DNA of 42,899 bases from Bacillota bacterium (GCA_023419605.1 JAEZXR010000046.1:1-42899); one strand, 5' to 3'. Counted from the stretch's first letter, positions 1 to 8,782 are shown. Notes: generated from the sequence alone by a model not told the origin. Numbers and translations are program-made.

Positions 1-837
1 AAGCTGAATATTGCAGAATATCCGAACATTACTGAATGTATATTTGCTTTCATTCGGAGGATTCAACTTCTGATGTAGAGAGAACCATGTAACTTTATTA
101 CAAATCCATTATACTAGGGGACGGTTATCTTGTTCCTTTTTTCAGTAACCACGCAACTTTCACGGTAAGCGTAAAATAGGTCTGTACTCCAAGGAAGGTA
201 ATCTTCAAGAAATTCCGGATATTGGCCGAACTGCACACCCGGCAGTTCACTAAAAATAAAATAAAGATAGGGACAAAGATATAGGTCCTTTGTCCCTAAA
301 GTCGAATATGATAAACTGATGAGGAGAGTGGTAACTTTGGCAAAATATTATGTAGTAAGGAGTTACCTCTTGGAATCCAAGGGCAGCTCCTTTACTGTTT
401 TTAGAGAAGAGAGGTCATTGATTTCAACTTTATATACCAAAATATCTGCTTCTATAATGGAAAGAGCGGGCGCATGCTGGCGTCCTCCACCTCTTTTCTA
501 TTGGTTCCGCATACTATAGTGCAAAAAATAAGTTAATATGGAGACATTACAATATAGTTACATTATATGGAAACTTATTGAAATTTTTCACTGACAATGC
601 TACCCTACAATTAATGTAAAAGCATTGCAACGCAAACTTTACAAAATATTTATATCATTCCCCGCGGAGGGGCGTCGCCCCCAGTAAAGTTGTTTTGTTT
701 ATATGTATATAAAGTGAAAGGGTTTATTTATAGGGCTTTATTTTGAGCAGTTAAGATAACTGACACTATGTTGTAACTGGGCCTATTATAAATAACAGTT
801 GGCAAACGGTGGATAGCCATAAAAGGAGGTATGACGT
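1..837. other. Gene-poor decayed region upstream of FAD oxidoreductase
   Basis: No convincing gene is visible. Frame 1 is open from the window edge to a stop at 76-78 and could be the tail of a gene that starts outside. A REP-like palindrome (AGGGACAAA...TTTGTCCCT) lies at about 254-297, and just downstream the GTAACTTTGGCAAAATAT text at about 329-346 resembles the start of the transposase stump at 2553. A small GC-rich hairpin GGGGC-GTC-GCCCC sits at 669-681 without a T-run. The open frame 319-519 has no family resemblance and looks like chance. Confidence 0.5.
743..772 (+). promoter_or_regulatory. Possible promoter with palindromic operator for FAD oxidoreductase
   Basis: TTGAGC at 743-748 and TATGTT at 767-772 are separated by 18 bases, a weak sigma-A-like pair. 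The spacer begins with a perfect dyad, CAGTTA-AGA-TAACTG, at 748-762, and further AACTG/CAGTT half sites follow at about 775-800. A repressor or activator site is plausible, but this is inference from pattern alone. Confidence 0.3.
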
Positions 838-2526
838 ATGGCTGATATTGTAATTTATGGTGGAGGTCTACAAGCATGTGCAGCCGCCACAAAAGCAGCG
901 GCAAATGCCCCTAACAAATCAATTCTTTTAATTGTTCCGGACCCTATAGATAAACTTGGTAGTCTTGGAACAATAGGAGGGCAAAATTACTTTGATAAAA
1001 GGGATTGGAAAAACCCTTATACAGGAATCACTATACAACCACAGCAAGGAAGCTTTGCGGAGTGGAATTCACAGGTGGGAGATTTCTATAACACTGATGC
1101 TTTGGCTTGTCAACTTTACAGTGACGTAATTAAACACACTAATGTTGTAGATATAAAATTCAAATATGATATCGAAAATCTTCAATATGCCACAAATCCT
1201 TATCGCATTACAGCATTAAATATACGGAATGTTTACCGGGACACAAAGGATGGATATGTAAAATTTGGGTCTCGTCATGAAACTGTTTCAGGCACTGTAT
1301 TTATTGATGCATCCGAAGAAGGTCGGCTCCTAAGATTATTTAATCCCTCTGCTGTGACGGTAGGAAGGTATGATTGGCCTAGTAACTTGTTAGACACAGA
1401 TGAATGTACAGGAAATAAAGTAGCAAGACAACAAGTTGCGACCCTAATGGTTAAAATGACTGGTATACAGCCACCACCTACGGGTACAACATATGGGGAC
1501 ATGGTATTTGAAAAAAGCCAGAAAATTGTAAATGGGCAGACACAAATAACATGGGGATGCTATGGTGGATGGGGCGCATATGCAGGTCAAAATGGCAAAC
1601 ATAAGATTGTTGATTTTAATAATAAATATGGTTTACAAGACCCAAGCAATCCAAGCAGACCGCATGGGTATGCTATTAAACCATTAAATGCCGCACAAAA
1701 CGGAAGTGGCGCATCAGATTGGTGGGTTAATACATTTTTGGTGTTTAACGTAGATGGAAGGGCATATTATAGAGATAGGAATACCTCTCGGTATCCATCT
1801 AATAAACGCACGGATTATAAAGATGTTGACCAGGCCTGGGCAGATGCGAGAAACTTTTTGAAAAATAATGCAACAGAATTTATTAATGCAATCAAAGAAA
1901 TGGATGGCTTTGCAAATGCAGATTTTGTCTATGGTAGCAATGGTCATCCAGTTATTGGAGATATTTTATATTTAAGAGAAACTATACATGCAATGAATGC
2001 ATCAAGAAATACATCTAATGGCACAGAAAATAGTAATTATCAATTTACTACTGCGGAATGCAGCAATGCAGGGGATTCATCCGACAATGGTGCTGATGCT
2101 TCAAATTATTCGAGTAGAATTGGGCTTGGGTTTTATCAAACTGATATTAATGCATATAAATTTGAAGATTTGAAGGATAGCAGTGGTAATTACATATGGG
2201 GTGTTGATGTTCAAAGCAGGTTAAGACCAGACATAGGGATTACACCAGATACTCCTTATAACCCTGTATATATTCCATATGCATCTTTAGTATCAAAGTA
2301 TGTAGCAAATGTTCTTATCCCTGGCTATACATCAGGGTGTTCTTCCATGGCTTGGTCTGAGATGAGAGTATTGCCTAATCTTTGTGTTTTTGGTGATGCC
2401 GCAGGAATTGCTGCCGCATATTGTGCTAACAACAATAAATACCCTCTAACCCTTACCTCTACTGATATATCAAATATACAGAATACATTAGTTAATGCGG
2501 CTGAAGCTAAATTAGAAAAAGCATAA
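838..2526 (+). CDS. FAD-dependent oxidoreductase (FAD_oxidored family)
   Basis: A 562-residue protein of the FAD-dependent oxidoreductase family often mislabelled xanthan lyase. The N terminus carries a dinucleotide-binding start (IVIYGGGLQACAAA, residues 4-17) followed by GSLGTIGGQNYFD. The family blocks FIDASEEGRL, a YLRETIHAMN segment and a C-terminal IPYASLVSK...GDAAGIAAAYCA block are also present. There is no signal peptide, so it should act in the cytoplasm. An AAAAGGAGGT site at 821-830 fixes the start. The substrate is unknown; the family generally oxidises small molecules with FAD. It appears to be a single-gene unit, with remnant transposase sequence downstream. The asparagine-rich, AT-rich coding style differs from the GC-richer GH43 gene further on. 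The family call is firm, the function is not. Confidence 0.8.
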   Translation: MADIVIYGGGLQACAAATKAAANAPNKSILLIVPDPIDKLGSLGTIGGQNYFDKRDWKNPYTGITIQPQQGSFAEWNSQVGDFYNTDALACQLYSDVIKHTNVVDIKFKYDIENLQYATNPYRITALNIRNVYRDTKDGYVKFGSRHETVSGTVFIDASEEGRLLRLFNPSAVTVGRYDWPSNLLDTDECTGNKVARQQVATLMVKMTGIQPPPTGTTYGDMVFEKSQKIVNGQTQITWGCYGGWGAYAGQNGKHKIVDFNNKYGLQDPSNPSRPHGYAIKPLNAAQNGSGASDWWVNTFLVFNVDGRAYYRDRNTSRYPSNKRTDYKDVDQAWADARNFLKNNATEFINAIKEMDGFANADFVYGSNGHPVIGDILYLRETIHAMNASRNTSNGTENSNYQFTTAECSNAGDSSDNGADASNYSSRIGLGFYQTDINAYKFEDLKDSSGNYIWGVDVQSRLRPDIGITPDTPYNPVYIPYASLVSKYVANVLIPGYTSGCSSMAWSEMRVLPNLCVFGDAAGIAAAYCANNNKYPLTLTSTDISNIQNTLVNAAEAKLEKA

Positions 2527-2552
2527 AAAAATGTGATAAAATAATGAAGGTG

Positions 2553-2657
2553 TGGCAACTTTGGCAAGATATGCACGAAGAAAAAGTGAGAGTGGAATCT
2601 ATCATATCATGTTGCGAGGGATTAACCGACAAGACATTTTAGATCGGTCACTGTAAA
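2553..2657 (+). pseudogene. REP-associated tyrosine transposase, N-terminal stump
   Basis: GTG GCA ACT TTG GCA opens a frame reading ...ARYARRKSESGIYHIMLRGIN, the conserved N terminus of Y1/IS200-like REP-associated (RAYT) transposases. It stops after about 34 codons, where a long hairpin begins, so the HUH and catalytic tyrosine regions are gone. A second N-terminal stump lies at 36852 and C-terminal stumps lie at 23496 and 25202. Confidence 0.75.
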
Positions 2658-2745
2658 CGTAGTGATTTCCAATCAGGCAACAAGGTGAGGATAAGGCGAT
2701 TTGCCTGACTGGATAATATCACTTTTACAGTGAACGATGAGATCT
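2641..2745. repeat. Long imperfect inverted repeat (hairpin of about 105 nt)
   Basis: The left arm 2648-2680 (TCACTGTAAACG...TCAGGCAA) is largely complementary to the right arm 2701-2733 (TTGCCTGACTGG...TTTACAGTGA). The outer AGATC (2641) and GATCT (to 2745) also pair. The loop is about 20 bases and purine-rich. It begins exactly where the transposase stump loses homology, so it may be a small inserted element or a structured end. Confidence 0.6.
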
Positions 2746-2833
2746 TCTTAAAACTTCTATAAAAATAGCCCTATAATTCAAATGCTTGGTTAATTACGGA
2801 TCGGTGTATTCCGAGATGTTCTCTTTTTTTATC

Positions 2834-3791
2834 TTACGGGTTTACGATCCTGCCATACCCTTCAAAGGGATAATCAATGGTGATTCTGCCTGCTTCGCAG
2901 TCACCGATTCCGCTGTACAGATCGGCTTTTCCGTCCGATCTCATGGTGATCCCCGAAGTAAAGGCACAGTCCACCAGACGGGGGAGTTTGGCAGGCCCTT
3001 CCGGATAGCAGGAGCGGGTGCCGATGATTTTGCAATCCAGAGCCTGATGCTTTACAGCATCCAGTACGAAGGAGATATTCATGTAAGTAAGAATTTCTTT
3101 GCCATTTTCCATTACGGTTTTATAGCATTTATGACCGATCACCCCGATAAAGCCGCTGTCAAGGCAGTAGGCCTGATTACAACCGCCCCATTCGCCTTTA
3201 TCGAACAGCCCTTCGATAGGGGGAGCTTTTTCAATGATTTCCGCGGTCAAATCCTCCAGTTTGTCGATGGTAGTAAAACCGATTACGGATTCACTGCCGA
3301 ATTTCTTACGAATCTCTTCGTTTCTGGGTCTGGAAAAAACCCCAATCCTTCCATCTTGAAGCTGAACCAGTCGAATATCTTTCATACGGTCCGGTCCCGT
3401 AGTGAAATAATACAAATCATCAACATCCGTACCTTTGTAAAAATATCCGTAATAGGTATCAATGCTTCCTTGTTTCATCCGTACGTGGGTTCCGCCCAGG
3501 ACGAGGGTATCATTGATAACGGAAATGTACGGGTCTTCCAACGGGTAGATCATGGAGTCTGGCACAAGGGTCCAATGGTCCTCGCTTGTATTCTCAAAAA
3601 GCCGTACCCGGGAACGCGCCCACTCATCGTGTCTTTCCATGCGCCCGAAAATGTATTGTTTACCCTGCCAGGAAAAGGGGATGGAAGGATTATAAATATC
3701 ATAACCATCGACGCCAAGAAAGGTTAGTTTTACGCTTTCATAGATTTTTTTCGTTTCTTCAAAGTGCATTCGTTGTTGAACCAGATTCATA
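2834..3791 (-). CDS. DUF1861-type beta-propeller protein (GT108/MTP-1-like, putative mannoside phosphorylase)
   Basis: About 318 residues. The block DGYDIYNPSIPFSWQGKQYIFGRME near the N terminus, then an R-and-E-rich stretch, LEDPYISVINDTLVLGG and WGGCNQAYCL, fit the DUF1861 family. Members have a five-bladed propeller related to GH130/GT108 enzymes, some of which act on beta-1,2-mannosides by phosphorolysis or mannosyl transfer. That link is family knowledge; the substrate here is unknown. I place the start at 3791 because GAGGAG (complement at 3801-3806) sits at the right distance, whereas the longer frame to 3841 has no site. It has no signal peptide. It is divergent from an AraC regulator 168 bases away, which suggests the regulator controls it. 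Confidence 0.6.
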
Positions 3792-3958
3792 ATGACCAAC
3801 TCCTCGTTTCGTAGTACCTTGATTATAGCATCAATGCGCAAGGAATTCTCCTCTTGCTTTGACCTAAAAATTATGGTATTTTGATATTAGAAAACAGTAA
3901 ATTTTTAAATGAATACTTTTTTTCCGTATTTAATCCAACCAATTGATGAGGTGCTTAT

Positions 3959-4831
3959 ATGGGATGTGCAAGGTTAACTGCCGTCAATGCTATTGATCCG
4001 AAGATACAGGCTCACTACCGGCTTATAGCCTCTGTGAAAAATACGGTGGGTGAGCACTGCCATGATTTTTTTGAGCTCTTTTTGATCGTAAAGGGTAGTG
4101 TGATTCATTGCATTAACGGGAAAAGAGAATTGCTTCATGAAAATACGCTTGTTTTTATCAGAGATCGTGATATACACTATTATGAACAAACGGGGGAGGG
4201 AGACTGCCAGTTTATCAACCTCTCCTTCTATAGAGAAACTATCCAATCCATTTTTGAGTTTCTTGGAGAGGGCTTTCCAAAAGATCATTTATTGCATCCG
4301 GAAATGCCCCCCAGCGTAGTTCTCACGAAAACGGAGAAGGAATATATTCAATACCGGTTTGAAAACCTCAATACCAATATTGATGCAAATCAGAGCTTGC
4401 TTAGGGCTGAATTGAGAGCATTGCTGGTAGAGCTTTTCTCACGCTATATTATGAAATCGCAGAATCTTTACCCGAAGGAACGGCCTGAATGGTTGAATCA
4501 CTTGTGTACGGTCATGAAGGAAAAGGAAAACTTTATCGAAGGTATGCCGGCCCTGCTGCGCATATCGCAAAAAACACATTCCTACCTGTGCAGAACTTTT
4601 AAGAAGTATTTGAATACGACTCCGGTAGAGTATATTAACAGTCTTCGCATGTCCTATGCAGAAAACCTGCTTTTGCATACCGACATGGATATTCTTGATA
4701 TCTGTCTTGAAATCGGTTTCGAAAATATGGGCTACTTTTATGAAGTATTTAAACGTTATTTCAATATGACACCCTACAAACTCAGGAAACAAAACCTGAG
4801 AAGCTGCTTATATCCCGGCAGTGAGATATAA
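3959..4831 (+). CDS. AraC family transcriptional regulator with cupin sensor domain
   Basis: A 290-residue regulator. Residues about 20-110 form an AraC_binding cupin (GEHCHDFFELFLIVKGSVIHCINGKRE), which usually binds a sugar. The last 100 residues form the paired helix-turn-helix module, ending ...DICLEIGFENMGYFYEVFKRYFNMTPYKLR, a canonical HTH_18 tail. GATGAGGTGCTTAT precedes the ATG. It is divergent from the DUF1861/GT108-like gene and faces the end of importer A, so either could be its target. A hairpin terminator follows directly. Confidence 0.9.
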   Translation: MGCARLTAVNAIDPKIQAHYRLIASVKNTVGEHCHDFFELFLIVKGSVIHCINGKRELLHENTLVFIRDRDIHYYEQTGEGDCQFINLSFYRETIQSIFEFLGEGFPKDHLLHPEMPPSVVLTKTEKEYIQYRFENLNTNIDANQSLLRAELRALLVELFSRYIMKSQNLYPKERPEWLNHLCTVMKEKENFIEGMPALLRISQKTHSYLCRTFKKYLNTTPVEYINSLRMSYAENLLLHTDMDILDICLEIGFENMGYFYEVFKRYFNMTPYKLRKQNLRSCLYPGSEI

Positions 4832-4835
4832 CCGG

Positions 4836-4855
4836 GCCGGACCCTATAGTCCGGC
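4836..4855 (+). terminator. Terminator of the cupin-AraC gene
   Basis: GCCGGAC (4836-4842) pairs perfectly with GTCCGGC (4849-4855) around a 6-base loop. TGCCGTTTTT follows, so the T-run begins a few bases after the stem. Confidence 0.65.
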
Positions 4856-4865
4856 TGCCGTTTTT

Positions 4866-4965
4866 AATGTATAGATCGGTCAGTTGGTCCGTTGCTGATA
4901 AACATACGGTTACCGGACGCGTGTACCAGCTGTTTTTGACATGATGTGATCGGCGTAATGATCGG
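4866..4965 (-). pseudogene. Fragment of a GH43 C-terminal domain
   Basis: This stretch (TCAGTTGGTCCGTTGCTGAT...GGTTACCGGACGCGTGTACC) matches the last domain of the intact GH43 gene around 16635-16735 with scattered substitutions and a deletion. It lies on the same strand just past the last permease of importer A. It is probably the tail of a lost GH43 gene once in that operon. Confidence 0.6.
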
Positions 4966-5010
4966 TATCTGGATGCAATCGATTTCCGTGAAGCCGGTAC
5001 CTTATAGCAT

Positions 5011-5044
5011 ACAGGGACAGGAAGCGCAGGTTTCCTGTCCCTGT
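5011..5044. repeat. REP-like palindrome
   Basis: ACAGGGACAGGAA (5011-5023) and TTCCTGTCCCTGT (5032-5044) form a perfect 13-bp stem with an 8-base loop. The GGGACAGG core recurs in the other REP-like sites of the window. There is no T-run in either direction, so it is a poor intrinsic terminator, although it lies beyond the end of importer A. Confidence 0.6.
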
Positions 5045-5104
5045 AGCAGCCTTTGAGGAATGGAATTATCCGCTTTTCAAGCATACATCCAATAAGTACG
5101 ATAT

Positions 5105-5983
5105 TTACCCCTTAAGCGCTCCAACCATGACTCCCTTAACAAAATATTTCTGCAAAAATGGATATGCTGCTAAGATAGGGAGTGTAGCCACCATAATGGT
5201 TGCATATTTTATCGTTTCTCCGATTGCTTGCCTGTCCTGAGCTATTCCGGACATCATGTCATCCGTATTGCTGGAAATCAGTATTTCTCTCAGTGCCAAC
5301 TGTAACGGCCATAATTCTCTCTTTCTTAAGTAAATCATGGCACTGAACCACGCGTTCCAGTGGCCTACTCCATAATACAGCACCATAACGGCAATGGTGG
5401 GCAAAGCTAGTGGTATAACTATTTTAAATAGTATTACGATATCATTTGCACCGTCCATATGGGCAGATTCTACCAAACTGTCGGGAATTCCCTGAAACGT
5501 CGTTCTCATGATAATCAGATTCCAGGTTCCGATTGCCCCGGGAATGATCAAAGCCCATATTTTATTCATTAAACCCAGCTTCTGAACCAACAAGAAGCTG
5601 GGAATCAGGCCGCCTCCGAAAAACATAGTGAAAATAATCATGACGGTAATCGGCCCTCTCCAGAAGAAATTTTTCCTTGAGAGAACAAAAGCTCCCATGG
5701 ATGTCATAATAATATTGTAGGCAGTTCCCACCACTACAATAAAGATCGTATTTCTATACCCGGAATAGATGATTGGATTTTTTAATACCGCTTTATAAGC
5801 GTCCAGGTTAAATTCCAATGGTTTCAGGAGTAAGCCTTTATGCGCCGTAAGCTCGGCGGGACTGCTCAAAGATGCAAAAATAACATAAAGAAATGGATAG
5901 AGAGTCATCAAAGTGAGTATTGCTAATAGAATGTAATTCATCGAATCAAAAATATAATCTCCTATTGTCCTTTTAATAACCAT
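5105..5983 (-). CDS. Carbohydrate ABC transporter permease, LplC type (importer A)
   Basis: A 292-residue inner-membrane permease of the CUT1 sugar importers. About six hydrophobic segments are visible, the first being YILLAILTLMTLYPFLYVIFASL. The EAA loop that docks the ATPase is ESAHMDGANDIVILFKIVIPL, and the C terminus KYFVKGVMVGALKG is typical of LplC proteins. AAGGAG precedes the ATG. It lies 12 bases after the partner permease and is the last gene of the operon. No ATPase is encoded nearby; such systems usually share an MsmX-type ATPase made elsewhere. Confidence 0.9.
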   Translation of the reverse strand: MVIKRTIGDYIFDSMNYILLAILTLMTLYPFLYVIFASLSSPAELTAHKGLLLKPLEFNLDAYKAVLKNPIIYSGYRNTIFIVVVGTAYNIIMTSMGAFVLSRKNFFWRGPITVMIIFTMFFGGGLIPSFLLVQKLGLMNKIWALIIPGAIGTWNLIIMRTTFQGIPDSLVESAHMDGANDIVILFKIVIPLALPTIAVMVLYYGVGHWNAWFSAMIYLRKRELWPLQLALREILISSNTDDMMSGIAQDRQAIGETIKYATIMVATLPILAAYPFLQKYFVKGVMVGALKG

Positions 5984-5995
5984 ATCTTCTACTCC

Positions 5996-6952
5996 TTACC
6001 ACAGACTCGTTTCATTAACCTTGCGGCTAATGTAGTTTGCTATTGCTAATAAAATCAGATTCACCAAAGAGTTAAATAGCCCCACTGCCGCACTGAAGCT
6101 GTAATTTGCATCCACCAATCCGCGCCGGTACACAAAGGATGAAATCAAATCCGCAGTTTCATAGGTATTAGGATTATAAAGCAATATGACTTTTTCATAT
6201 CCTTCACTCATCATACGGCCAATATTCATAATTAATAGGATCACTATCGTGGGAGCAATTCCCGGTAGCGTTATATGAAGAAACTGTTTCCATCTTCCGG
6301 CTCCATCGATGGTTACTGCCTCATATAGTTCTGTGTCAATTCCGGCGAGTGCAGCGAGATAGATAATTGATCCCCAGCCTACACCCTGCCAGATACCTGT
6401 GCTCACATAAATTGTCCTAAACCATTCCGGTTGCAGCAGGAATATGGTTCGGGATCCTCCAAAAGCAGCAATAATATCGTTAATCAGACCGTTTCTTGCG
6501 AAAAAATCAATAATCATGCCGCAGATAACCACTGTTGAAACAAAGTGCGGTAAATAGGTAACGGTTTGAACCATCTTTTTAAAATGCTTGCTTCTGATTT
6601 CATTCAGCAACAGTGCCAGAATAATTGGCGCCGGAAAACCAAAGACAAGCTGGTAGAAATTTATCAATAAAGTATTTCGGATGACTCTCCATGCGTAGAT
6701 ACTGCTGAAGAAATCCTGAAAATGTCTTAGTCCTACCCAGTTGCTGCCTAGGATTCCTTTTACGGGACTAAATTCCTTAAAAGCAATGATGACACCATAC
6801 ATTGGAACGTAGTGAAATAGAATATACCAAGCTACTACGGGCAGGGCCATCAATATCAACCATTTATTTTTCTTAAAATCTTTTTTTATTGCCTGGATGA
6901 GGTTTGACTTTTTATATATCAAATGATGCTGCTGAATCTTCACTTCTGCCAT
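5996..6952 (-). CDS. Carbohydrate ABC transporter permease, LplB type (importer A)
   Basis: About 318 residues. The signatures are WYILFHYVPMYGVIIAFKEFSP, the GSNWVGLRHF block, and the EAA loop YEAVTIDGAGRWKQFLHITLPG. The C terminus ISRKVNETSLW is characteristic of LplB. I choose the start at 6952 because GGAGGT (complement at about 6961-6966) is correctly spaced from it; the longer frame to 6970 begins upstream of that site. It would form the membrane channel with the gene that follows it. A strong hairpin separates it from the lipoprotein gene upstream. Confidence 0.9.
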   Translation of the reverse strand: MAEVKIQQHHLIYKKSNLIQAIKKDFKKNKWLILMALPVVAWYILFHYVPMYGVIIAFKEFSPVKGILGSNWVGLRHFQDFFSSIYAWRVIRNTLLINFYQLVFGFPAPIILALLLNEIRSKHFKKMVQTVTYLPHFVSTVVICGMIIDFFARNGLINDIIAAFGGSRTIFLLQPEWFRTIYVSTGIWQGVGWGSIIYLAALAGIDTELYEAVTIDGAGRWKQFLHITLPGIAPTIVILLIMNIGRMMSEGYEKVILLYNPNTYETADLISSFVYRRGLVDANYSFSAAVGLFNSLVNLILLAIANYISRKVNETSLW

Positions 6953-6971
6953 TATTGGCACCTCCTGCATT

Positions 6972-7010
6972 GTGTGAATGGGGGAATTTCTTCCCCCATT
7001 CCAATCACAC
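6972..7010 (-). promoter_or_regulatory. Intercistronic hairpin between lipoprotein and permease genes
   Basis: GAATGGGGGAA (6976-6986) and TTCCCCCATTC (6991-7001) form a perfect 11-bp stem with a TTTC loop, extended by GTGT/ACAC outside. It starts right after the stop codon of the binding lipoprotein. Such stems commonly protect the upstream mRNA or partly terminate, giving more binding protein than permease; that role is inferred. Confidence 0.65.
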
Positions 7011-8689
7011 TATTTACCAAATATGTCGCTTATATTAAATGATTGAGGATTTAATGCCTGCGGGAATTTTTTAACGAATCGGTCATAGGCAGTTTGTCTG
7101 ACTTTGTTGACATCCTCAATACCCAGCTTTTTGATTTGCTCCACATATTTATCCCAAGTGGCATCCACATCCTCTTTTCCCATAAGCCATTTTAGGAACA
7201 TCTCATCCTTGTAGGTATTAATTTCATTTGTCTTTGAAGCTATCTGAGAATTTTCATCGGCTGTTAAGTTTCCTCTATAAGCCTTATTGGCTTTGTTAAC
7301 CTCCTTTGAAAATTTTGTCCAGGTTGCTAGTGACTCCTGTTGCTGGGGTAATGCCATGTACTGCTCAAAATACCCCATATCCTGTACAAAGGGACCGTTT
7401 TTAAATGCACGGGCGTAAACAGTGCCCATAGTTGCAATCGGCTGTCCGTTAGGATTTTTCGTAACCAGCTCAGTATATTTCGGAGCCCCGTTTTCCATCC
7501 TATAGCTCACGCCCTCTATACCATAGTTATAGAGCATCATTCCTTCCTTCGTATATCCATAATTTAAAAATGTGACTGCTTCTTTAACATTTTTACATGC
7601 TTTGGTTATGTGCCATGAACCTGCGCCACTGAAAGGTCCATCCTTTGGCATAAACGGATTGGCGTCACCCTTTTTAAGTACGAGATATGGCATGGCAACT
7701 AAATCAAATTTGGGATCCTTACTCTCCATTAACTGCAAATATTTACCAAGGCCTCCGCCTGTGTTTCCAAGTGTTGCACCAGCTTTATTTCCTGTAATTT
7801 TTGCATCGATATTTTTGGAATTATTCGTAGCCAGTTCGGGGTCTAATATGCCGTCCTTGTACCATTTTACCATGGTCTTGGCATATTCTTTGAATCTTGG
7901 GTCAATAGCCCCGTATACTACCTTACCGTTCTCAATGAAGTGATTTTGATCAATACCCCATGCTCCGGTAAAGTATCTGTCCTTAATATTTCCCACATTT
8001 CCGGTAAAAGGTGAATCTGCACCTTTCTTTTCTTTAAATGTCTTTAATGTAGAATACAATTCGTCAATAGTTTCCGGCACCTTTAGTCCCAGCTCTTCCA
8101 ACCAGTCCTTACGTATAAAACCTCCAAAGAAAGTATATAAACGCTCATTGCCTTTGAGAAAAGGGAAGAATAGCTGTTTTCCTTCCTCTGTCTCTACATC
8201 CATTAATAAATCAGGATAGGCTTTATATATCTTAGAAAGATCCGGCGCATACTTAGCGATTTCTTCCTTTAGGTCAATTATTATACCATCTTCGAAGGCT
8301 TTAGTTCTTCCTCCTTGGTATTCTCCAAAGCCGCCTGCAATAAGATCAGGTATATCGCCGGACGCAATCATAAGATTAAATTGCTCTTTAGCCTGGCCAT
8401 CTGCAGGATGCAAATATTCAAGCTGAACATTCGTCCTCTTTTCCAACTCTTTACTCAGCTCTGACTCGGCATAATTCTTCAAAACAGGAGTAACAGGACT
8501 ATACAAATCCTCCCAGATGCGGAATTTTATCGGTTTTTCAAAAGGTAATTTTAATGCGTCGCCAGCTACAGTAGTATTCGGTGATTCAGCCTCCTTTTTC
8601 CCACATCCTGTAATAACAGCAGATGACAAAAGAGCGATCAAGAGGGAACCGGTAATAATTTTAGTGAAAACATTTTTACTTCTAAGCAT
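7010..8689 (-). CDS. Extracellular sugar-binding lipoprotein, LipO/YtcQ type (importer A)
   Basis: 559 residues. It has a lipoprotein signal: a basic start, a hydrophobic stretch, then the lipobox VITGC at about residues 25-29, followed by GKKEAES. The mature part carries family marks such as FIRKDWLEELGLKVPETIDELY and a SGAGSWHITKACKN segment before the NYGYTKEG stretch. It would capture oligosaccharides outside the membrane and deliver them to the two permeases downstream. AGGAGG precedes the ATG. It is the first gene of operon A and has its own promoter at 8783-8812. The specific sugar cannot be read from the sequence. Confidence 0.9.
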   Translation of the reverse strand: MLRSKNVFTKIITGSLLIALLSSAVITGCGKKEAESPNTTVAGDALKLPFEKPIKFRIWEDLYSPVTPVLKNYAESELSKELEKRTNVQLEYLHPADGQAKEQFNLMIASGDIPDLIAGGFGEYQGGRTKAFEDGIIIDLKEEIAKYAPDLSKIYKAYPDLLMDVETEEGKQLFFPFLKGNERLYTFFGGFIRKDWLEELGLKVPETIDELYSTLKTFKEKKGADSPFTGNVGNIKDRYFTGAWGIDQNHFIENGKVVYGAIDPRFKEYAKTMVKWYKDGILDPELATNNSKNIDAKITGNKAGATLGNTGGGLGKYLQLMESKDPKFDLVAMPYLVLKKGDANPFMPKDGPFSGAGSWHITKACKNVKEAVTFLNYGYTKEGMMLYNYGIEGVSYRMENGAPKYTELVTKNPNGQPIATMGTVYARAFKNGPFVQDMGYFEQYMALPQQQESLATWTKFSKEVNKANKAYRGNLTADENSQIASKTNEINTYKDEMFLKWLMGKEDVDATWDKYVEQIKKLGIEDVNKVRQTAYDRFVKKFPQALNPQSFNISDIFGK

Positions 8690-8782
8690 TTTTATCCTCC
8701 TACGCTTAATTTATTTTTACTATATAGAACACAATTGTAACTTGACTGCCGGCTGTCTCACTTACCAACAATTGCTATAGAC

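Noticed and set aside
319..519. 66-codon open frame near the window start
   Set aside because: No ribosome site of quality, no recognisable domain; its first codons resemble transposase-stump DNA.
2786..3727. Long plus-strand open frame of 313 codons
   Set aside because: It is antisense to the DUF1861/GT108-like gene, which has conserved motifs and a ribosome site; the plus frame has no family resemblance.
5011..5044. Intrinsic terminator of importer A
   Set aside because: The stem is strong but no T-run follows on the minus strand; the core matches the REP-like family instead.
8713..8782. Known riboswitch in the importer A leader
   Set aside because: Too short, and no recognised aptamer core; only paired hexamers are conserved.
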